Counted from the stretch's first letter, positions 35,527-45,725 are shown. The stretch: 64,000 nucleotides of DNA from Belnapia rosea (GCF_900101615.1 NZ_FMZX01000016.1:46488-110487), one strand, 5' to 3'. Made by a program: numbers and translations. Notes: generated from the letters alone by a model not told the origin.

Positions 35527-37041
35527 ATGCCCGCACCGCGCAATCTTCTCGAATTGGAACAGGATGTCGCCCGCGACCTCGAGCTGACCGCCCATCCCCG
35601 CGCCCCCTGGCTGGTGCCGAAGGCCTGTGGCGGCGCCCCGGTGCTGGACTGCCTGATCATCGGCGCCGGCCAGGGCGGCCTCGCCATCGCCCATGCCCTG
35701 CGCCGCGACAAGGTGGAGAACATCTTGGTCGTGGACCGGGCACCGGAAGGCCGCGAGGGCCCCTGGGTCACCTATGCCCGGATGCGGACGCTGCGGAGCT
35801 GGAAAACCCAGATCGGGCCCGACCTGCGGCTGCCCTCCCTCACCTACCAGGCCTGGCACGAGGCGCAGTTCGGCGCCGCGCATTTCGAGGCGATGGGCTG
35901 GATCCCGAAGGAGGCCTGGCACGACTACCTGCTCTGGTTCCGCCGCGTCACCGGCATCCCCGTCCGCAACGGCGTCACCGCCGGCGCCATCACCCCCGCC
36001 CGCACCGATGACGGCCTGCCCTGCCTCCGCATCGACAGCTCGGACGGCCCGCTGCTGGCCCGCAAGGTCGTCATCGCCACCGGGCAGGAGGGCGTCGGCG
36101 CCTGGTGGATGCCGGAATTCGTCACGGCCCTGCCGCGCGCGCTGCGCGCCCATGCCAGCGAGGCGATCGACTTCGCCGCCCTCCGCGGCAAGGTCGTCGC
36201 CGTGCTCGGCGCCGGCGCCTCCGCCTTCGACAACGCCGCCACGGCACTGGAGGCGGGCGCCGCCGAGGTCCACCTGTTCTGCCGGCGGGTGGAGCCGATG
36301 ATCATCCAGCCCTATCGCTGGCTCACCTTCGCCGGCTTCCTCCGCCACATGCACCAGATGCCGGACGAGTGGCGCTGGCGCTTCATGAGCTACATCCTCG
36401 GCCTGCGCGAAGGCTTCCCGCAGGATACCTACAGCCGCGTCCTTGCCTTCCCGAATTTCACCATGCATGTCGGCCGGAGCTGGCACGATGCCCGCGCCGA
36501 GGCCGGCCGCGCCGTGGTCTCGACCGGGCAGGGCGACTTCGCCGCCGACTTCCTCATCTGCGGCACCGGCGCGCGGATGGACCCGGGCCTCGCGCCGGAG
36601 CTCGCCGCCTGCGCCCACAACATCGCCCGCTGGCGCGACCGCTACACCCCGCCGCCCGGCGAGACGCCGCCGGAGCTCGCCGAGCGCCTCGGCGGCTTCC
36701 CCTACCTCGCCACCGACAGCAGCTTCCTCGAGGCGCAGCCGGGCGAGACGCCCTGGCTGCGCGACATCCACCTCTTCGCCATCGGCACCAGCCTCTCCTT
36801 CGGCCCCGCCGGCAGCTCGATCAACGCCATGAGCATCGCCGCGCCACGCGTCGCGGCGGGGGTGACGCGGGGGCTGTTCGAGGCCGACCTGCCACGGCTC
36901 TACGAGGACCTGCTGGCCTATGACGTGCCGCAGGTGGTGCTGGAGCGCGAGAGGCTGGTGCCGCCCCCGCCCGGCCGCGAGAGCCCCATGGCCCGGCCAT
37001 CAGCTGGCCGGGCGCCTCGCCAGAGCGAGGCCGAGGCCTAG
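35527..37041 (+). CDS. FAD/NAD(P)-binding oxidoreductase (flavin monooxygenase-like)
   Basis: The 504-residue flavoprotein has two Rossmann motifs: GAGQGGLAIAHALR near residue 42 (FAD) and VLGAGASAFDNAATAL near 225 (NAD(P)H). Between them are the arginine-rich YARMRTLRSWKTQIGP segment and, later, a C-terminal ATG-type motif (LICGTGARMDPGL). The pattern resembles Baeyer-Villiger or N-hydroxylating monooxygenases, but the fingerprint FxGxxxHxxxW is not evident, so the reaction is open. A GGAG sequence lies 9 bases upstream of the ATG. Its last 42 bases overlap the convergent LysE gene. Confidence 0.75.
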   Translation: MPAPRNLLELEQDVARDLELTAHPRAPWLVPKACGGAPVLDCLIIGAGQGGLAIAHALRRDKVENILVVDRAPEGREGPWVTYARMRTLRSWKTQIGPDLRLPSLTYQAWHEAQFGAAHFEAMGWIPKEAWHDYLLWFRRVTGIPVRNGVTAGAITPARTDDGLPCLRIDSSDGPLLARKVVIATGQEGVGAWWMPEFVTALPRALRAHASEAIDFAALRGKVVAVLGAGASAFDNAATALEAGAAEVHLFCRRVEPMIIQPYRWLTFAGFLRHMHQMPDEWRWRFMSYILGLREGFPQDTYSRVLAFPNFTMHVGRSWHDARAEAGRAVVSTGQGDFAADFLICGTGARMDPGLAPELAACAHNIARWRDRYTPPPGETPPELAERLGGFPYLATDSSFLEAQPGETPWLRDIHLFAIGTSLSFGPAGSSINAMSIAAPRVAAGVTRGLFEADLPRLYEDLLAYDVPQVVLERERLVPPPPGRESPMARPSAGRAPRQSEAEA

Positions 37042-37650
37042 CGCGATCATCGCGCCCCCCGAGGCCTGCCGCAGGCGGCAGACCAGGGCGGGACGTGTCG
37101 CCGCGCCGTCCCGGATGCCGCTCGCCGCGAAGGCGACCACGATGTCGGCGAGGGTGTTCAGCGCCACCGACAGGAAGCCGAGCACCACGAATTGCAGGGC
37201 GACATGGCCGGCGCCCGGATCCACGAATTGCGGGACGAAGGCCAGGAAGAAGGCCGCCGTCTTCGGGTTCAGCGCCTCGACCAGCACGCCCTCGCGGAAC
37301 GCCCGCCCTGGGCCGATCGATGGTGCCGCGGGCCCGCCACCCGGACCTGCCGACGCATCCCGGCGGGCCGACAGGAAGGTGCGGACGCCGAGCCAGATCA
37401 GATAGGCGGCCCCGACCATCTTCAGCGCGGTGAACAGCTCCGCGCTGGCGAGCACGATGGCGGACACGCCGAGGCTGCCCGCGAGGACATGGACCATGCC
37501 CCCCAGCCCGGTGCCGAAGCTGGAGGCCACGCCTTCCGCACGGCCGCCAGCAAGCGTGCGTGCCGCGACATAGAAGATGCCAGGACCGGGTGTCACGGCG
37601 AGCAGGAGGGCCGCGGCGAGATACAGGGCAAGTTGGGTCAGGTCAGGCAT
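37000..37650 (-). CDS. LysE/RhtB-family amino acid exporter
   Basis: This 216-residue membrane protein has five to six hydrophobic segments and the family start LALYLAAALLLAVTPGPGIFYV. FREGVLVEALNPKTAAFFLAF follows in the middle. Members export amino acids or similar metabolites. It follows the DapA-like gene on the same strand with a 54-base gap, so the two probably form an operon facing away from the MocR gene. Its 3' end overlaps the convergent flavoprotein gene by 42 bases. Confidence 0.87.
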   Translation of the reverse strand: MPDLTQLALYLAAALLLAVTPGPGIFYVAARTLAGGRAEGVASSFGTGLGGMVHVLAGSLGVSAIVLASAELFTALKMVGAAYLIWLGVRTFLSARRDASAGPGGGPAAPSIGPGRAFREGVLVEALNPKTAAFFLAFVPQFVDPGAGHVALQFVVLGFLSVALNTLADIVVAFAASGIRDGAATRPALVCRLRQASGGAMIALGLGLALARRPAS

Positions 37651-37704
37651 GGCAATGGCTCTCCGTGGACGTGCGAGGTTTCGGCCCTGCGGCGCCGGGC
37701 CCGG

Positions 37705-38616
37705 CTACCGGTCACCGGCATCGAGCATCTCCAGCGCGGCGGCCACGCGCTGGCGGGCGGCCGGAGGCAGCGGGAGGATCGGCCGTGGCGGCTCCGCATG
37801 GCAGAGGCCCAGGATGCCGGCGGCGGCGTAGACCACGCGCAGGCTGCCCAGCTCCTGGAAGAGGTCCCATAGCGGCTGGAACCGGGCGTTCCAGCGCGCC
37901 ACCTCGTCCTCCCGCCCCGCCTGGGCGGCGCGCAGGAGCTGCAACGCCGGCACGGGCAACAACCCGCCGACGACGCTGTACCAGGCGTCCCCACCCGCCA
38001 GCACGGCATCCGCGGCGTTCCAGTCGCCGCTATAGCCGATGGCGAAAGTGCCGGGGACCCTCGCGCGCAGCGCCCCATGCCGGGCCCGCGCCTCCGCGGG
38101 CGGGGGCGCCGGGTTCTTCACGGCGGCGATGCCGGGGACCCGCGCCAGCCGCTCCAGCAGGGCATCGCTGAAGGTGAAGTGGGTCGTGCCGGGGTTGTTG
38201 TAGATGCAGAGAGGCAGGCCTGTCGCTCCCGCGACCGCGGCGAAATGCTCGAAGACCTCCTCCTCGGTCAGCGGGGTGTAGGAGACCGGGGCAAGGAGGA
38301 GGCCGTCCGCCCCCGCGGCCTCCGCATCGCGGGCCAGATCCTGCGCGTCGCCGGTCCTGAGCGCGCCGATACCCACGATGAGTGGCACCCGCCCGCCCAG
38401 GCAGCCCGCCGCGGCCTCGACCGCGCGTCGCCGCTCGGCCCGGGCCAGATAGGCATAGGTGCCGGTGCTTCCGAGCAGACCGACCGAATCCACCTCCGCC
38501 GCGGCAAGACGCTGCACGAGCGGCACGAGGGCCCCGGTGTCCACCCGGCCATGCGGATCAGCGGGCGTGATGGGAAAGGCGGAGAGGCCACGGAACATCG
38601 CGGGCGCCACGGACAT
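37705..38616 (-). CDS. Dihydrodipicolinate synthase/N-acetylneuraminate lyase-family protein
   Basis: This 303-residue TIM barrel has the Schiff-base lysine K167 (IAAVKNPA) and the catalytic tyrosine Y139 (CIYNNPG). The early GLLGSTGTYAYL is the carboxylate-binding loop of the superfamily (normally GTTGE-like, here GSTGT). Members catalyse aldol or retro-aldol reactions with pyruvate. The changed loop and the neighbours (LysE exporter, MocR regulator) argue against housekeeping lysine synthesis and for metabolism of a special amino acid. The substrate is unknown. Confidence 0.82.
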   Translation of the reverse strand: MSVAPAMFRGLSAFPITPADPHGRVDTGALVPLVQRLAAAEVDSVGLLGSTGTYAYLARAERRRAVEAAAGCLGGRVPLIVGIGALRTGDAQDLARDAEAAGADGLLLAPVSYTPLTEEEVFEHFAAVAGATGLPLCIYNNPGTTHFTFSDALLERLARVPGIAAVKNPAPPPAEARARHGALRARVPGTFAIGYSGDWNAADAVLAGGDAWYSVVGGLLPVPALQLLRAAQAGREDEVARWNARFQPLWDLFQELGSLRVVYAAAGILGLCHAEPPRPILPLPPAARQRVAAALEMLDAGDR

Positions 38617-38756
38617 GGCTTGGGTCCTCTGGGCGGTTGGAAGGAGATCCGGGCGAACCTGCCCCGTCAGCCTGGATCAAGGCCGCCATGGCGTGGTCGG
38701 AGGCCCTGTCGCCCACCGCGACCTGGACCCTGCCCCAGGATTGGCCCACAAAGAAC

Positions 38757-38787
38757 GTCCAGTTTCCTTAAAAACCACTGGTCCAGT
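38757..38787. promoter_or_regulatory. Candidate MocR operator: direct repeats plus short palindrome
   Basis: Two exact GTCCAGT heptamers, at 38757-38763 and 38781-38787, lie 24 bases apart on the same face of the helix just before the MocR start. The second is part of an 11-base palindrome (ACTGG T CCAGT, 38777-38787). MocR-type regulators often bind direct repeats in the divergent promoter they control, so this is a reasonable operator candidate for both MocR itself and the dapA-like/lysE unit. The assignment is an inference. Confidence 0.45.
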
Positions 38788-38789
38788 CC

Positions 38790-40361
38790 ATGGCCATGCC
38801 ACCGGCAGCACGCGAGCCTGAGCGGATCACCCGGAGGATCTGCGAGGCGATCAAGGACCAGATCGCCTTGGGCCTGCTCGGCCCCGGCTCCCGGCTGCCC
38901 TCCACCCGGTCGCTCGCGGCGGAATGGGGCGTCTCGCGGACGACGGTGACGGCTGCCTATGAGCAGCTGATCGCGGAGGGATATCTGGAGACCCGGCAAG
39001 GCACCCGGGCGCAGGTGGCACAGGGCCTTGGCCAATCGCCCCCTCAGCCGGGGCAGCCCGCCCCCCCGGCGAGCCCTGGCCGGCTGTCGGCCTTCGGGCA
39101 GCGGCTGGCGGGCTTCCCGCTTCCCCCCGTCGCCGGCACGCAGCGGCTGGTGGCGGACTTCCGCTACGGCGACCTGGCCGCCGCCGACTTCCCCATGCCC
39201 GCCTGGAGAAAGGCTGTCACCGGCGCGCTCCTGCGCCGGCAGCCACGCCTCCGGTACGGCGATCCCTGCGGCCTGCCTGGCCTCCGGGCGGCCATGCAGG
39301 GCTATCTGTGGCGGGCCCGCGGCCTGCGCTGCGAACCGGAGCAGATCATCGTGGTCAACGGCTCACAGCAGGGCCTCGATCTCTGCGCGCGGCTGCTGCT
39401 CGATCCGGGCGACCGGGCCGTGATGGAGGATCCCGGCTACAACCTCGCCCGCCAGGTCTTCCTCGCGGCCGGCGCGGAGGTGGTCCCCGTCGCGGTCGAT
39501 CGCGAGGGCATGCGGACGGAAGGCCTGCCCGCGGCACGGCTGGCCTATGCCACGCCGTCCCACCAGTTTCCGCTCGGCGGCGTCATGTCGGCCGGACGAC
39601 GGCGGGAGCTGCTCGCCTGGGCGCAGCGCTGCGGCGCCCATGTCGTCGAGGACGACTACGACAGCGAGTACCGCTTCGACATCGCCCCGATCCCGCCCCT
39701 CCAGGCCATGGACGAGGCCGGAAGGGTCATCTACCTCGGGACGATCTCCAAGACGCTCTCGCCGACCCTGCGCCTCGGCTATCTCGTCGTCCCGCCGCCG
39801 CTGGCTGCCGCCTTCGCCAGGGCGAAGAGGCTGACGGACAGGCATGCGCCCCTGCTGGAACAGGAAGCCCTGGCCGACCTGATCGAGAGCGGCGCCTATG
39901 AGCGGCATGTGCGGCGCGTCCGCCGCCGGAATGGCGAGCGGCGCGCCGCCCTGCTGGCTGCCCTGTCGGCCAGATTGGGCGATGCGGTGACGGTGGTCGG
40001 GGCCGATGCCGGGCTGCATGTCGTCGCCTGGCTGAACGGGGTGCCGAGGGCACGGGAGGAGGCGTTCATAAACCGGGCGCATGCGGCGGGCCTCGGCCTC
40101 TACCCCGTCACCCCCCTCTATGCGCCCGCCGCAGCAACACTCCGCCCCGACGCGGCGGGGCTGGTGATGGGGTATGCGAGCCTCGAGGAGTCGGCCATCC
40201 GACGAGGCGTGGGAATCCTCGGGGAGGTCCTCGAAGCCTTCGCGGCCGAAGAGGCTCTCACCCGAATTGCAGCGCCGCCAGCCGCCCGTACAGCCCGCCC
40301 TCGCGCACCAGCGCCTCATGCGTCCCGCTGGCGACGATCCGCCCCGCCTCCAGAACGATGA
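38790..40361 (+). CDS. MocR-family GntR/aminotransferase transcriptional regulator
   Basis: The 523-residue fusion has a GntR winged-helix DNA-binding domain (about residues 8-75, with PGSRLPSTRSLAAEWGVSRTTV) joined by a proline-rich linker to a PLP-fold aminotransferase-like domain. That domain has the lysine K321 (TISKTLSPTLRLGYL), DDYDSEYRFD and the VVNGSQQGLDL loop. It probably senses an amino compound or PLP and controls the divergent dapA-like/lysE operon. The last 35 or so residues (Pro/Arg/Ala-rich, after GEVLEAFAAE) are read into the antisense of the convergent ABC gene, a 104-base overlap, and are probably not part of the fold. Confidence 0.88.
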   Translation: MAMPPAAREPERITRRICEAIKDQIALGLLGPGSRLPSTRSLAAEWGVSRTTVTAAYEQLIAEGYLETRQGTRAQVAQGLGQSPPQPGQPAPPASPGRLSAFGQRLAGFPLPPVAGTQRLVADFRYGDLAAADFPMPAWRKAVTGALLRRQPRLRYGDPCGLPGLRAAMQGYLWRARGLRCEPEQIIVVNGSQQGLDLCARLLLDPGDRAVMEDPGYNLARQVFLAAGAEVVPVAVDREGMRTEGLPAARLAYATPSHQFPLGGVMSAGRRRELLAWAQRCGAHVVEDDYDSEYRFDIAPIPPLQAMDEAGRVIYLGTISKTLSPTLRLGYLVVPPPLAAAFARAKRLTDRHAPLLEQEALADLIESGAYERHVRRVRRRNGERRAALLAALSARLGDAVTVVGADAGLHVVAWLNGVPRAREEAFINRAHAAGLGLYPVTPLYAPAAATLRPDAAGLVMGYASLEESAIRRGVGILGEVLEAFAAEEALTRIAAPPAARTARPRAPAPHASRWRRSAPPPER

Positions 40362-42051
40362 TCCGGTCCGCCCGCCGCACCGTCGCCAGCCGGTGCGCGA
40401 CGACCAGCGTCGTCCGCCCCCGCGCCAGCCTCTCGAGCGCCTGCTGCACCGCCCGCTCGGACTCCGCGTCGAGCGCGCTCGTCGCCTCGTCCAGCAGCAG
40501 CACCGCCGGGTCGCGCAGGATGGCGCGCGCGATCGCCACCCGCTGCCGCTGCCCGCCCGAGAGCGTCACGCCGCGCGTGCCGAGATGGGTGTCGAGCCCC
40601 TCCGGCAGGTCCTCGAGGAAGTCCGCCGCCGCGGCCCGCATCGCCGCCGCGATCTCCGCATCGCTCGCATCGGGCCGTCCGAAGCGGATATTCTCCCGCG
40701 CCGTGGTGCTGAAGATCACCGGGTCCTGCGGCACCAGGCCGAGCCGCCCGCGCAGCGCCGCCGGCTCGGCGCGGGCGATGTCGACGCCGTCCAGCCGGAT
40801 GCGCCCCGATTGCGGGTCGTAGAAGCGCAGCAGCAATTGCAGCACGGTCGTCTTGCCGGCGCCGGAGGGCCCGACCAGCGCCACCGTCTCCCCCGGCTCC
40901 ACGGCGAGGGAGAAGCGGTCGAGCGCCGGCCGCTCCGGCCGCGTCGGGTAGTGGAAGACCACCTCCTCGAAGGCGATGCGCCCCAAGGGTCCGCCGCCGG
41001 GCGCCGGCAGCGGCAGGGGCGAGGCCGGCGGCGCCACCGCCGGCCGCTCCGCCAGCAATTCCAGCAGCCGCTCCGCCGCGCCCGCCGCGCGCTGGATCTC
41101 GCCCCAGACCTCGCTGAGGCTCGCCCCGGAACTCGCCAGCATCACCGCGTAGAGGACGAAGGCCGAAAGCTCGCCCCCCGTCATCCGCCCCGCGATCACA
41201 TCCTGCCCGCCGACCCAGAGCGCGAAGGTGACGGCGCCGAAGCCGAGCAGGATGACCAGCAGGATGAGCAGCGCCCGCGTCCCGATCCGCCTGAGCGCCG
41301 CGCCGACCGATTGCTCGACCTGCGCCGCATAGCGCGCGCGGTCCAGCGGCTCATGGGTGAAGGCCTGCACCGTGCGCAGCCCGTTCAGCACCTCCTCCGC
41401 CGTGTCGCCGAGATCGGCGATGCGCTCCTGCGCCGCGCGGGAGAGCCGCCGCTCCCGCCGCCCGAAGCCGATCATCGGCACCACCACCAGCGGCACGACG
41501 ATGGCGACGATGCCGGCCAGCTTCGGGCTCGTCACCAGCAGCATGACGAAGGCGCCCGCCCCGGTCAGGATATTGCGGATGCCCTGCGAGATGGCCGAGC
41601 CGGTCAGCGCCTGCAGCAGCGCGATGTCGGCGGTGAGGCGGGAGAGGATGTCGCCCGTCCGCGCCCGCTCGTAATAGGCCGGCGAGAGCGTCAGCAGATG
41701 GTCGAAGACCTCGCGCCGCAGGTCCGCCGCGACACGCTCGCCGAGCCAGGACATGAGGAAGAAGCGCCCGCAGGTGGCCGCCGCCAGCGCCGCGACCAGG
41801 CCGAACAGCGCCAGCGCCGTGCGGTCGAGCGCCGCCCCGCTGCCGGCCGCGAATCCCTCATCGACGAGGTGCCGCAGCCCTTGGCCGAGGCCGAGCAGCA
41901 TCCCCGCCGCCAGCACCAGCGCCAGCCCGGCCAGCGCCACCCGCCCCCGATAGGGCCGCAGATAGGGCAGCAGCAGGCCGAGCGAGGCGAGCCTGGCGCG
42001 GGCCGGCTTCGCCGCCGGGGCGCCGCCCGCCCGCCCGGCCGCGGCGGTCAA
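40258..42051 (-). CDS. ABC exporter, fused membrane and ATPase domains
   Basis: This 597-residue half-transporter has six TM helices (about residues 25-330, ABC transporter transmembrane domain) followed by an ATPase domain. The ATPase shows Walker [10 protein letters not shown], signature LSGGQ and Walker [13 protein letters not shown] followed by an H-loop VVAHRL. It is closest in layout to MsbA/multidrug-type exporters common in alphaproteobacteria. The start overlaps the stop of hslU (ATGA), so it is translated from the hslVU message. The exported substrate is unknown; lipid or drug is likely. Confidence 0.9.
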   Translation of the reverse strand: MTAAAGRAGGAPAAKPARARLASLGLLLPYLRPYRGRVALAGLALVLAAGMLLGLGQGLRHLVDEGFAAGSGAALDRTALALFGLVAALAAATCGRFFLMSWLGERVAADLRREVFDHLLTLSPAYYERARTGDILSRLTADIALLQALTGSAISQGIRNILTGAGAFVMLLVTSPKLAGIVAIVVPLVVVPMIGFGRRERRLSRAAQERIADLGDTAEEVLNGLRTVQAFTHEPLDRARYAAQVEQSVGAALRRIGTRALLILLVILLGFGAVTFALWVGGQDVIAGRMTGGELSAFVLYAVMLASSGASLSEVWGEIQRAAGAAERLLELLAERPAVAPPASPLPLPAPGGGPLGRIAFEEVVFHYPTRPERPALDRFSLAVEPGETVALVGPSGAGKTTVLQLLLRFYDPQSGRIRLDGVDIARAEPAALRGRLGLVPQDPVIFSTTARENIRFGRPDASDAEIAAAMRAAAADFLEDLPEGLDTHLGTRGVTLSGGQRQRVAIARAILRDPAVLLLDEATSALDAESERAVQQALERLARGRTTLVVAHRLATVRRADRIIVLEAGRIVASGTHEALVREGGLYGRLAALQFG

Positions 42052-43367
42052 AGGATGTAGCGGCTGAGATCGGTGCTGCCGGCCAGCGGCGCCACCTTCT
42101 CCCGCACATAGGCCGCATCCACCGGCACCTGCTCGCCAGGCCGGTCGCTGGCAGTGAAGGAGATCTCCTCCAGCAGCCGCTCCATCACCGTCGCCAGCCG
42201 CCGCGCGCCGATATTCTCAACCTTGGCATTGATGTCGGTGGCGAGGTCGGCGATCGCCTCCACCGCATCCGGCGTGATGCCGAGCGTCAGCCCCTCCGTC
42301 CCGAGCAGCGCGGTGTACTGCTTGATGAGCGAGTGCTCCGGCTCGGTCAGGATGCGCCGCATGTCGTCCCGCGTCAGCGCGCCCAGCTCGACGCGGATCG
42401 GCAGCCGCCCCTGCAGCTCCGGCAGCAGGTCGGAGGGCTTCGCCAGGTGGAAGGCGCCCGAGGCGATGAAGAGGATGTGGTCGGTCTTCACCGGCCCATG
42501 CTTCGTCGTGACGGTGGTGCCCTCGATCAGCGGCAGCAGGTCGCGCTGCACGCCCTCGCGCGAGACATCGCCGCCGCGCACCCCGCCCTCGCTGGCGCGG
42601 GCCACCTTGTCGATCTCGTCGAGGAAGACGATGCCGTTGTTCTCGGCATTGGCGATGGCCTCGCGGGTCAGCACCTCCTGGTCGACCAGCTTGTCCGCCT
42701 CGTCCTTGATCAGCGCGGCGCGCGCCTCGGCCACCGTCATCTTGCGCGGCTTGGTCCTGCCGCCGAACATCTTGCCGAGCATGTCCTGCATGTTCTGCAT
42801 CTGGATGCCCTGCGCGCCCGGCAGGTCCATCATGCCGATCGGCATGCCGCCGCCCTGGTCGGCGACCTGCACCTCGACCTCGCGCGTCTCGAGCGCGCCC
42901 TCGCGCAGCATCCGGCGGAATTTCATCCGCGTCTCGCCCGAGGCGCCCTCGCCGACGAGGGCCGTCACCAGCCGCTCCTCCGCCGCCAGCTCGGCCTTGG
43001 CCTGCACGCCCTTCCGGGACGCCTCGCGGGTCTGGGTGATGCTCACCTCGACGAGGTCGCGGATGATGCTGTCCACGTCGCGGCCGACATAGCCGACCTC
43101 GGTGAATTTCGTCGCCTCGACCTTGAGGAAGGGTGCGTTGGCGAGCTTGGCCAGCCGCCGCGCGATCTCGGTCTTGCCGCAGCCGGTCGGGCCGATCATC
43201 AGGATGTTCTTCGGCACCACCTCCTCCCGCATGGCATCGGGCAGCTGCTGCCGGCGCCAGCGGTTGCGGAGCGCGATGGCGACCGCGCGCTTGGCGTCGT
43301 TCTGCCCGACGATATAGCGGTCGAGCTCGGAGACGATCTCGCGCGGCGAGAGGTTGACAGCTTCCAT
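42048..43367 (-). CDS. hslU: ATP-dependent protease ATPase subunit HslU
   Basis: The 439-residue AAA+ unfoldase recognises and unfolds substrates for HslV. It begins [18 protein letters not shown], has Walker [10 protein letters not shown] near residue 60, an insertion (I) domain rich in Met/Gly ([12 protein letters not shown]), Walker [12 protein letters not shown], and the C-terminal SRYIL tail that docks into HslV. hslU follows hslV by 2 bases on the minus strand. The ABC exporter gene is coupled behind it. Confidence 0.97.
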   Translation of the reverse strand: MEAVNLSPREIVSELDRYIVGQNDAKRAVAIALRNRWRRQQLPDAMREEVVPKNILMIGPTGCGKTEIARRLAKLANAPFLKVEATKFTEVGYVGRDVDSIIRDLVEVSITQTREASRKGVQAKAELAAEERLVTALVGEGASGETRMKFRRMLREGALETREVEVQVADQGGGMPIGMMDLPGAQGIQMQNMQDMLGKMFGGRTKPRKMTVAEARAALIKDEADKLVDQEVLTREAIANAENNGIVFLDEIDKVARASEGGVRGGDVSREGVQRDLLPLIEGTTVTTKHGPVKTDHILFIASGAFHLAKPSDLLPELQGRLPIRVELGALTRDDMRRILTEPEHSLIKQYTALLGTEGLTLGITPDAVEAIADLATDINAKVENIGARRLATVMERLLEEISFTASDRPGEQVPVDAAYVREKVAPLAGSTDLSRYIL

Positions 43368-43369
43368 GG

Positions 43370-43930
43370 TCAGGCCGCTTCCAGGGTTTCGACGACGATG
43401 TTGCCGTTGGTGTAGACGCAGATATCGCCCGCGATCTTCATCGCCCGGCGGACGATCTCCTCGGCCGAGAGGCCCTCCACCGGCAGCAGCGCCCGCGCCG
43501 CGGCCAGCGCGAAATTGCCGCCCGAGCCGATGCCGATCACCGCATCCTCCGGCTCCAGCACATCGCCCTGGCCGGTCAGCAGCAGGCTGCGCTTGGCGTC
43601 CGCGACCGAGAGCAGCGCCTCCAGCCGTCGCAGGTAGCGGTCGCTCCGCCAGTCCTTGGCCAGCTCGACGCAGGCGCGCTCCAGCTGGTCGGGGAAGCGC
43701 TCGAGCTTGGCCTCCAGCCGCTCGAGCAGGGTGAAGGCATCCGCCGTGGCGCCGGCGAAGCCCGCCAGCACCCGGCCGCCGGCGATGCGGCGGACCTTCC
43801 TGGCATTGCCCTTGACGACGGTCTGGCCGAGCGAGACCTGCCCGTCGCCCGCCATGGCGACGAGGCCGCCCTTGCGGACCGAGAGGATGGTGGTGCCGTG
43901 CCAGCCGAGTGGGTCGTGTTGCGTGGTCAT
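43370..43930 (-). CDS. hslV: ATP-dependent protease peptidase subunit HslV
   Basis: The 186-residue proteasome-like peptidase is probably made with a 12-residue propeptide. The catalytic threonine is T13, in [12 protein letters not shown], so [12 protein letters not shown] would be removed; this is usual in alphaproteobacteria and unlike E. coli. [21 protein letters not shown] and the [14 protein letters not shown] block are diagnostic. It is transcribed divergently from hisB across 156 non-coding bases, a conserved alphaproteobacterial arrangement. Confidence 0.97.
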   Translation of the reverse strand: MTTQHDPLGWHGTTILSVRKGGLVAMAGDGQVSLGQTVVKGNARKVRRIAGGRVLAGFAGATADAFTLLERLEAKLERFPDQLERACVELAKDWRSDRYLRRLEALLSVADAKRSLLLTGQGDVLEPEDAVIGIGSGGNFALAAARALLPVEGLSAEEIVRRAMKIAGDICVYTNGNIVVETLEAA

Positions 43931-44086
43931 GATGGTCGCACATGGCCCGCCGGGGGCGCCGAGGCAAGCGCTGGCCGAATGGCGGATGCGGCCGCCACGG
44001 CCATTCGGTGCTGCGCTGCAGCGAAACCCGCCCGGCCGGCGCAACCCCATTTCCCCCCGGCCGCGCATCCGCTATGCCCCCGCCCC

Positions 44087-44686
44087 ATGAGCGTCCGCAC
44101 CGCCACCATCAGCCGGACAACGGCCGAGACCGCCATCACCGCCCGCCTCGCGCTGGACGGCACCGGCCAGGTCCGCGCCGAGACCGGCATCGGCTTCCTC
44201 GACCACATGCTGACCGCCCTCGGCCGGCATGCGCTGTTCGACCTCGAGGTGGAGGCCAAGGGCGACCTGCATATCGATTTCCACCACACGACGGAGGATG
44301 TCGGCATCGTGCTGGGCCAGGCGCTGCGCGCGGCGCTGGGCGACAAGCGTGGCATCCGCCGCTACGGCCATGCCCTGCTGCCGATGGACGAGGCGCTGGC
44401 CGAGGCGGCGGTGGATATCTCCGGCCGCCCCTTCCTCGCCTGGGGCGTCTCCTTCGCTCGTGACAAGATCGGAGAGATGGACACCGAATTGTTCGAGGAA
44501 TTCTTCCGGGCCTTCGCCTTCAATGCGGGCATCACCCTGCATGTCACCTTGAAGGCCGGCACCAATGCGCACCATGTCGCCGAGGCCTGCTTCAAGGCGC
44601 TGGCCCGGTCGCTACGGATGGCCGTCGAGACCGACCCGCGTTCGCCCGATGCCATCCCCTCCACCAAGGGGGTCCTGGAGGCCTGA
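44087..44686 (+). CDS. hisB: Imidazoleglycerol-phosphate dehydratase
   Basis: This 199-residue monofunctional HisB carries out the sixth step of histidine synthesis (IGP to imidazole-acetol phosphate). Metal-binding histidine/glutamate motifs are clear: [18 protein letters not shown], and in the repeat half [14 protein letters not shown]. It starts the his run in this window. The next gene starts at the last base of its stop codon (TGATG). Confidence 0.97.
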   Translation: MSVRTATISRTTAETAITARLALDGTGQVRAETGIGFLDHMLTALGRHALFDLEVEAKGDLHIDFHHTTEDVGIVLGQALRAALGDKRGIRRYGHALLPMDEALAEAAVDISGRPFLAWGVSFARDKIGEMDTELFEEFFRAFAFNAGITLHVTLKAGTNAHHVAEACFKALARSLRMAVETDPRSPDAIPSTKGVLEA

Positions 44687-45075
44687 TGCGCGTCTGGACC
44701 GTCCACCTCCCCCCCTCCCCCAGACCGGGCCCAGAGGGCGGGCTGCCACGCCTCCTGCCGGAAGGCTTCGCCTGGCTCGCCTTCCTCCTCGGCCTGCCCT
44801 GGCTGCTGGCGCACCGGCTATGGCTCGAATCGGTGATCTATGCCGGGCTGGTGGCCCTGCTGCTCGCCCTCGCCCCGGCCTGGGCCGTGCCGCCCGCCGG
44901 ACTCGCCCTCCATCTGCTGCTCGGCTTCCAGGCCCGCGACCTGCTGCGCGGGGCACTGGCCCGGCGCGGCTGGCGGGAGGCCCATCTCGTCGCCGAACGG
45001 GATGCCGACCTGGCCCTTGCCCGCGTGCTGGAAGTGCGCCCTGACGCCCATGTGCGGGGGGCACGCGCCGCATGA
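44686..45075 (+). CDS. DUF2628-family small membrane protein
   Basis: The 129-residue protein begins [10 protein letters not shown] and has two or three hydrophobic segments around residues 28-85, followed by an Arg/Ala-rich cytoplasmic end (LVAERDADLALARVL). This matches DUF2628, a protein found between hisB and hisH in many alphaproteobacteria with no known function. It overlaps hisB by 1 base and hisH by 4 bases, so translation is tightly coupled to histidine enzymes even though no catalytic motif is visible. Confidence 0.8.
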   Translation: MRVWTVHLPPSPRPGPEGGLPRLLPEGFAWLAFLLGLPWLLAHRLWLESVIYAGLVALLLALAPAWAVPPAGLALHLLLGFQARDLLRGALARRGWREAHLVAERDADLALARVLEVRPDAHVRGARAA

Positions 45076-45725
45076 GGATCGCCGTCATCGATCCCGGCTC
45101 GGGCAACCTCGCCTCCGTCCTCCGCGCCCTCGACCGCGCCTCGGAGTTGGCCGGCCGGCCCGTCGAGGCCGCCATCACCCGCGATGCGGCCGAGGCCGAG
45201 GCCGCCGACCGCCTCATCCTGCCCGGCCAGGGCGCCTTCGCCGCCTGCATGCGCGGGCTGCAATCCCTCCCCGGCATGGTGGAGGTGCTGGAGCGCCGGG
45301 TGCGCGGCCAGGGCGTGCCCCTGCTCGGCATCTGCGTCGGCATGCAGATCATGGCCGAGCGCGGGCTCGAGCATGGCGTGACGCCGGGCCTCGGCTGGAT
45401 TGCCGGCGAGATGGCGCCGATGACGCCGCGGGCGCCGGACGGCACATCCCTGCCCCTGCCGCAGATGGGCTGGAACACCCTCGACTTCCCGGAGGATGGG
45501 CACCCGCTGCTGGACGGCATCCGCCCCGGCGAGCACGCCTATTTCGTCCATTCCTATGCGCTCAGCGGCGCGCGGGGGGAGGAGGTGGCGGCCACCACCG
45601 ACTATGGCGGCGAGGTCGTCGCCATCGTTGCCCGCGGCAATGTCGCCGGCACCCAATTCCATGTCGAGAAGAGCGCGACCGTGGGCCTGCGCATCCTGGC
45701 CAATTTCCTCCGGTGGGAACCATGA
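45072..45725 (+). CDS. hisH: Imidazole glycerol phosphate synthase glutaminase subunit
   Basis: This 217-residue class I glutamine amidotransferase supplies ammonia to HisF. The triad is C88 (LGICVGMQ), H197 and E199 (QFHVEKSA); DPGSGNLASV at the N-terminus and the PQMGWN block are typical. hisF, its obligate partner, is not in this window, although it often lies just after hisA. Confidence 0.96.
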   Translation: MRIAVIDPGSGNLASVLRALDRASELAGRPVEAAITRDAAEAEAADRLILPGQGAFAACMRGLQSLPGMVEVLERRVRGQGVPLLGICVGMQIMAERGLEHGVTPGLGWIAGEMAPMTPRAPDGTSLPLPQMGWNTLDFPEDGHPLLDGIRPGEHAYFVHSYALSGARGEEVAATTDYGGEVVAIVARGNVAGTQFHVEKSATVGLRILANFLRWEP

